Of a stretch of 46,071 bases of DNA, positions 42,307-46,071 are shown piece after piece; position 1 is the first letter of the stretch, and each line of letters starts with the position of its first letter. Source of the DNA: an uncultured Muribaculaceae bacterium (GTDB lineage Bacteria > Bacteroidota > Bacteroidia > Bacteroidales > Muribaculaceae). A program made the translations under genes and the position numbers. The stretch spans positions 1 to 46,071 of the forward strand of contig CAJUMR010000020.1 in NCBI GenBank assembly GCA_910587475.1, written 5' to 3'. The notes beneath the pieces are model-generated. The model was not told the DNA's origin, did not search any database, and saw nothing but the letters and a program-made list of their open reading frames with translations.

Positions 42307-42429
42307 TTAAAAGCGGAGGCCGAGGATATATTGTTTTGGGCTGTCATATCGGGGATACAATTTAATCACGGCATTATTTCGGCTGTTTAGGTCAAAAATT
42401 CGGAAACAGTGTCGGACATCTGCTTTAAC
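42307..42429 (-). pseudogene. 3' remnant of an outer-membrane barrel protein gene
   Basis: A minus-strand frame of about 40 codons ends FDLNSRNNAVIKLYP followed by YDSPKQYILGLRF and a stop at 42307. The last strand with a terminal Phe and the 'NSRN ... SPKQYxLGLRF' pattern are typical of TonB-dependent receptor C-termini. No start or upstream barrel is present; a stop closes the frame at about 42429. It is best read as the tail of a deleted gene. Confidence 0.5.
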
Positions 42430-42648
42430 ACACTATTTACGGAGTCTTGAAATGTCGCTTATTTTCCAAGTTTTGTCTGAGTTGCGTCGGATTAACTATT
42501 TGAATAACAAATGATTGAAAGCGTATTTGGCACTATTTCGGCACTAAACGGGTATTGCAAAATCTTAGTGCCACGTTAGTGCCAAAACTATGTCTGGAGA
42601 GGTCTGATTTCAGTCTTATTTCCGTCCTGAACCGGAAAGGATTAGACA
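42430..42648. other. Gene-free spacer beside tmRNA, probable scar
   Basis: Apart from the GGCACTAA repeat cluster I see no gene, tRNA or promoter here. With the barrel remnant on its left and tmRNA on its right it looks like debris of an element that was inserted at the tmRNA end. Confidence 0.4.
42526..42586. repeat. Four copies of GGCACTA(A) in inverted pairs
   Basis: GGCACTA occurs at 42529-42535 and GGCACTAA at 42540-42547; the complement TTAGTGCC occurs at 42565-42572 and 42576-42583. The outer copies extend to TTTGGCACTA and TAGTGCCAAA. The layout (two direct copies facing two inverted ones) resembles protein-binding arms at a tyrosine-recombinase attachment region. No integrase gene is present. 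Confidence 0.6.
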
Positions 42649-42685
42649 TTAAAAAACCTCAGAACTACTTGACAGTCTGAGGTTT
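42649..42685 (-). terminator. Intrinsic terminator of tmRNA
   Basis: Arms 42676-42685 and 42654-42663 form a perfect 10-bp stem with a 12-base loop; on the minus strand six T follow. It lies about 37 bases after the tmRNA 3' end. Confidence 0.88.
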
Positions 42686-42721
42686 GTCTGATACTTTCCG
42701 ATTTTGGTCGGGTATCGCAAG

Positions 42722-43118
42722 TGGAGCTGGAGGGATTCGAACCCTCGTCCAAACGTGGAATTAATGAGCTTTCTACGTGCGTAGTCTCAAGTTGATTTTC
42801 GAGCTGTGGCAGGCCTGAAACTACCAACCACGGCCTTAACCTCTAAATTTTCGGACACCTCGCGAGGTTCTCGGCATCCTATTTCCGATTTACCTGCACC
42901 GCCATGTCGATCCGTCTCGGAAAAAGGACAATCGGGCGATGTCTTGTCGCTGCAACTGTTGCGGCGATTAAGCTGATCTACTGTACTTCAATCAAGCAGC
43001 AAGAGCGTAGTTATTTTCGCCATTTAAAATTGCTGATGTCCCATATTAAAGAGCGTAGCCATCATTGCTCTGCACGCTTACACACCACTTCTACACGCTG
43101 TCAAAACCGGTCAACCCC
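42722..43118 (-). ncRNA. ssrA: tmRNA
   Basis: tmRNA rescues stalled ribosomes and tags their products for proteolysis. On the minus strand the 5' end reads GGGGTTGACCGGTTTTGACA and the 3' end has a T arm (GAGGGTTCGAATCCCTC) and acceptor strand CAGCTCC that pairs with the 5' end over 7 bp. CCA is not fully encoded. The tag frame (43021 to 42992) reads GENNYALAA then TGA, the Bacteroidales type. Length is about 397 bases. Confidence 0.96.
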
Positions 43119-43143
43119 GTATATACTGATGTATTTGCAACGG

Positions 43144-43151
43144 CAAAGTTA
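43144..43151 (-). promoter_or_regulatory. Candidate -7 box of tmRNA
   Basis: Minus strand TAACTTTG fits the consensus, 26 bases before the mature 5' end. The -33 box is not clear. Confidence 0.5.
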
Positions 43152-43297
43152 TAAAAAACTCCCGATACTCAGGCATGGTTTCATTTTTATTTGATTTTGT
43201 GGATGTTTTTTTACATAAAAAGACTTCGTCTACCTCTATTTTCAATAAATATGACCCGCTACCACAGCCATGATCAACTTATTAGCCTATTATTTGC

Positions 43298-43305
43298 TAT
43301 CTTTG
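43298..43305 (+). promoter_or_regulatory. -7 box of the NhaC gene
   Basis: TATCTTTG is a perfect -7 box, 32 bases before the TTG start codon. No clear -33 box. Confidence 0.5.
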
Positions 43306-43336
43306 CACTCTGAAAAATTAAAACACTCGATAAGAA

Positions 43337-44812
43337 TTGAATAATCAGACTCCCTACAATCAAACAATCAGAGAGTTACCATCTCTGACCATGTCATTGC
43401 TTCCTGTCGCTTTCATGTTGACATCGCTCATCGGCATAATGCTCACTGTCGGCAGCGACGCCATTTCGGATTTCAGCCCGACTATTTTGCTCGTGTCGGC
43501 AATGCTCGCTGTACTGCTGTCGGTGATCTCAAACACTTACAACCAGTCCAGACTCCTTCAGGGACTGCGACGCAGCTCGTCGCAGATCTTACCGGCTGTG
43601 CCATTGCTCATACTGATTGCAATGATCTCGACCACATGGTTGCTCTCGGGTGTAGTCCCGACGTTGATCGACTATGGTATCCGTCTGCTCAATCCGACCT
43701 ACTTTCTGGTGATCACATGTGTGGTCTGTGCTGCGGTTTCAGTTCTCACCGGCAGCTCGTGGAGCACAATCGCAACTATCGGAGTGGCATTCATCGGCAT
43801 AGGCAAAATCATGGGATACAATGAAGGATGGATTGCGGGAGCCATCATTTCGGGTGCATACTTCGGCGATAAAGTGTCGCCACTCAGCGACACCACAGTC
43901 ATAGCGTCGTCAAGCTGCGGAGTCGATCTGTTCGACCACATCCGCTTCCTGATGCTGACTGCCGTTCCGGCGATGGCTATCGCATTGATCACTTTCGCAG
44001 TCGTAGGGCTGCAGACCATAGCTCCCGAAGTCGATCCGTCGTCATCAGAAATACTGTCAGCCCTCAACTCGACATTCAATATCACACCTATGACCCTCGT
44101 CATACCGCTGATCGTCGGCATAATGATAGCCATGAGAATACGGACTGTCTATACGCTCGGAGTCGGCACAGTTCTTGGCATAGCAGGTATATTTATGTTT
44201 CAGCCCGGTATCCTCGAAAAAATCGAAGGCACGGGACTGCATTCTCTGACTGATCATCTACTGGCCACTCTCAAAATCCTGTGGTCAGAAACGGCGATCT
44301 CGACCGGCAACGCCACTCTTGACTCATTTGTATCTACCGGAGGTATCACGGGCATGCTACCCACTGTTATGCTCGTCATATGCGCCATGCTGTTTGGAGC
44401 CGCAATGATCGGCACCGGCATGCTCTCGGTCATCGCCAAGACTTTCACACGCCATTTGTCGAAACGTAGTTCCATAGTGGGCGCAACGGTGTCGAGCGGT
44501 CTTTTCCTCAACGCATGCACGGCCGACCAGTATCTTTCGATAATCATCGGCGGCAACATGTACAGAGATGTCTACAGCAAATATTCATTCGAACCAAAAC
44601 TACTGAGCCGCACGCTTGAAGACTCAGTCTCAGTGACGTCAGTACTCATTCCCTGGAACTCATGCGGAGTAACACAGTCGACAGTACTGGGAGTATCGAC
44701 GCTCACCTACCTTCCTTTCTGCGTCTTCAACATTCTTTCTCCGGTCATGTCGCTGATCATGGCGTGGACAGGCTACAAAATAGGGGTACTGAAACCTCAG
44801 CTGCAGCAATGA
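43337..44812 (+). CDS. NhaC-family Na+/H+ antiporter
   Basis: The 491-residue membrane protein has about eleven helices and the NhaC signature region TGSSWSTIATIGVAFIGIGKIMG, then SGAYFGDKVSPLSDTTVIASS, and a second half with NACTADQYLSIIIGGNMY and the ending VLIPWNSCGVTQSTVLGV. It exchanges sodium for protons across the inner membrane; a substrate other than Na+ cannot be excluded. The conserved IRELPSL segment requires translation from before the first ATG (43391). The only suitable start is TTG at 43337, just after an in-frame stop. Confidence 0.92.
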   Translation: MNNQTPYNQTIRELPSLTMSLLPVAFMLTSLIGIMLTVGSDAISDFSPTILLVSAMLAVLLSVISNTYNQSRLLQGLRRSSSQILPAVPLLILIAMISTTWLLSGVVPTLIDYGIRLLNPTYFLVITCVVCAAVSVLTGSSWSTIATIGVAFIGIGKIMGYNEGWIAGAIISGAYFGDKVSPLSDTTVIASSSCGVDLFDHIRFLMLTAVPAMAIALITFAVVGLQTIAPEVDPSSSEILSALNSTFNITPMTLVIPLIVGIMIAMRIRTVYTLGVGTVLGIAGIFMFQPGILEKIEGTGLHSLTDHLLATLKILWSETAISTGNATLDSFVSTGGITGMLPTVMLVICAMLFGAAMIGTGMLSVIAKTFTRHLSKRSSIVGATVSSGLFLNACTADQYLSIIIGGNMYRDVYSKYSFEPKLLSRTLEDSVSVTSVLIPWNSCGVTQSTVLGVSTLTYLPFCVFNILSPVMSLIMAWTGYKIGVLKPQLQQ

Positions 44813-44814
44813 TA

Positions 44815-45716
44815 TCAATCATTCTCTGCAGCTATAGCCTGTGATTTGACATCGCGGGCAAATCTTATAAAATGGTCGGATACATCCTGCAATGCAAGTA
44901 TCTTGTCACACATTTCAATGGCCTCTGCCGTTTTGCCTGTAGTCAGGGCTAACTGAGCGATATTGCTCATCACGATCGGATCGCAGGGGTCGAGCTCGTA
45001 AGCTTTATTGAAATATGCCTTAGCCTCATCATAATTGCGGCCCACAAAACACAATGCTCCGAGAAAATTGATAAACCGCAGATCATCGGGATAGAGTTTG
45101 AGGACCTCCTCTGACAAAAGGCGGCATTGGCTGTCATAATTCCCGTTAAAGAAATCGGAACAATAGTCAACAACACCGCTGAGCATTTCGCCGGTCCCGT
45201 CATTGATGGCCTTTCCTCCTTCAGTCAACCAACGATTGTCAATCGTATGACCATACTTGACCATTGATAAGAGTTCGGTACACGCCGAATCAGCCATACC
45301 GCGCATCATATACGCTGCCACAAGACCAAACCGCATGTCAAGACGGCTTGGGTGACGGTCAATGCCCTCCTTGATTCCTGCAATACCGGCGTTGAACAGA
45401 TCATCATCCCAATCCACAATCCCCTGAATTGATCCTACCGCGGTACCTGTGCTGTCGGCAAACACCAAGGCTTCAGATGATGGATTAGTGTCAGAAGTAA
45501 TAGCCATGTAGCTACGCCGAGCTTCATTTAAATAACGATTAAACACAGCTATATACAATTCGGCATCGTCGGGCTGTTGAAGTCTCCACGAGGTTATAAC
45601 CGAGTCTGCAGCGCAAAATCTCGCACATCTATCGCTGCATAGACAGAATCAACACGCGACTGCCCGCTACATACCGCACAGACTGCTAAGAAAAGGGTTA
45701 GTAAATATGTTCTCAT
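44815..45716 (-). pseudogene. TPR lipoprotein gene with a frameshift
   Basis: The C-terminal part, from about 45615 down, is one frame rich in TPR-like repeats (YDSQCRLLSEEVLKLYPDDLRFINFLGALCFVGRNYDEAKAYF and YELDPCDPIVMSNIAQLAL). Its upstream reading SVITSWRLQQPDDAELYIAV has no start codon. A separate frame from ATG at 45716 encodes a lipoprotein-like leader (MRTYLLTLFLAVCAVCSGQS) and goes out of frame at the A4/T4 run 45615-45618. One extra base there would join the two parts. It is either a real broken gene or a sequencing error. Confidence 0.7.
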
Positions 45717-45732
45717 GACATTAAAATTTTTA

Positions 45733-45740
45733 CAAACATA
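45733..45740 (-). promoter_or_regulatory. -7 box of the TPR lipoprotein gene
   Basis: Minus strand TATGTTTG fits TAnnTTTG, 17 bases before ATG at 45716, with TTG 18 bases upstream (45759-45761). Confidence 0.5.
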
Positions 45741-45759
45741 CAAAAAAAGCCATAGAATC

Positions 45760-45797
45760 AAAAAAGCCCACGTCCAACCGCTTGGTCTGACGGGGCT
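45760..45797 (-). terminator. Intrinsic terminator upstream of the TPR lipoprotein gene
   Basis: On the minus strand AGCCC (45797-45793) pairs with GGGCT (45769-45765), enclosing a nested CCAA/TTGG stem; a run of six T follows. It ends a minus-strand transcript arriving from the right. Confidence 0.6.
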
Positions 45798-46018
45798 GAG
45801 AAGGTTATCGATATTTTGTCAGGCTTTTTGTTAAGGCCAGAAAAATGCCTTCTCTTGCTTTTAAAACAGCTTTGACAATAAAATGTTCATCTGAGACTCT
45901 AAAAAAGGTGATATGGTGCTTAAAATAGTTGTAACAGCGCTTATGAACAACAGCGCAGTTCGAAGATGGCAATAACTGTCTGCTTAAAACAGGAACCGAC
46001 CAATATTCGGGTGGATAT
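45798..46018. other. Spacer between two minus-strand terminators
   Basis: These 221 bases have no open frame worth calling and no clear promoter. Because both ends carry terminators pointing left, any minus-strand transcript that ends at 45760 must start here. A small RNA is possible; its class is not recognised. Confidence 0.35.
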
Positions 46019-46060
46019 AAAAAAAGCGATCCGGAGTGACTTTGTTGTCATCCGGATCGC
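46019..46060 (-). terminator. Intrinsic terminator of a gene beyond the right edge
   Basis: Arms 46051-46060 and 46026-46035 form a perfect 10-bp stem (GCGATCCGGA) with an inner TGAC/GTCA extension; seven T follow on the minus strand. The gene it serves lies right of the window. Confidence 0.88.
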
Positions 46061-46071
46061 TCGGTTTAGAA

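Noticed and set aside
42642..43194. Short open frames on both strands around 42.6-43.2 kb
   Set aside because: They lie over tmRNA and its terminator, which explain the sequence; only the 9-codon tag frame is real.
1..46071. CRISPR array, complete insertion sequence or prophage
   Set aside because: No regularly spaced repeats, transposase, integrase or phage genes were seen in any frame.

Overview
The window reads as chromosomal DNA of a Bacteroidales bacterium, most likely of the Muribaculaceae type. Supporting signs are: at least ten promoters of the Bacteroidota form (TTG, about 20 bases, TAnnTTTG); no strong Shine-Dalgarno sites; a tmRNA whose tag reads GENNYALAA; the order rimP-nusA-infB; and family members typical of the phylum, such as a DUF4369 lipoprotein, a BF3164-like lipoprotein and a short TonB-linked receptor locus. 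The species is an inference.

Layout, left to right. 1-6.3 kb: a cut-off tRNA-Glu, recO, then the minus-strand operon rimP-nusA-infB-folK. 6.6-12.4 kb: asnA, then a minus-strand cluster (small membrane protein, ECF sigma factor, TonB-dependent receptor, ferredoxin), then an AT-rich lipoprotein gene that abuts dtd stop to stop. 12.4-17.7 kb: the housekeeping operon ybeY-mnmG-apt-uvrC-dtd, with a 20-bp palindrome containing a parS-like centromere site between mnmG and apt and an intrinsic terminator between apt and uvrC. 17.9-22.9 kb: an AlkD-like repair protein and a glycosyltransferase on the plus strand, then a minus-strand operon manC-GT32-GT4 for surface polysaccharide. 23-34.8 kb: a double SGNH hydrolase, outer-membrane phospholipase A, a DUF4369 lipoprotein, a YifB/ComM ATPase, a DUF389 membrane protein, a two-domain esterase, an AspT-like transporter, a class A beta-lactamase homologue and a nitroreductase. 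34.8-38.9 kb: a MetE-like gene behind a well-formed cobalamin riboswitch, and a GH3 glycosidase. 39-42.3 kb: a deletion-broken LuxR-type regulator facing an acetyltransferase gene across a palindromic double promoter, MmcQ/YjbR and AlaX proteins, and a probable toxin-antitoxin pair. 42.3-46 kb: a scar region with the tail of a lost outer-membrane protein gene and a cluster of 8-bp repeats, then tmRNA, an NhaC antiporter and a frameshifted TPR lipoprotein gene.

The most notable items are: (1) the B12-riboswitch-controlled MetE-like protein, in which three of the four expected zinc ligands are replaced; (2) the parS-like site beside mnmG; (3) the mutually overlapping, head-to-head promoters at 39.6 kb beside a regulator that has lost most of its DNA-binding domain; (4) the repeat cluster and coding remnant next to tmRNA, which look like the footprint of an integrated element. 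All calls were made by reading the sequence; no database search was run.
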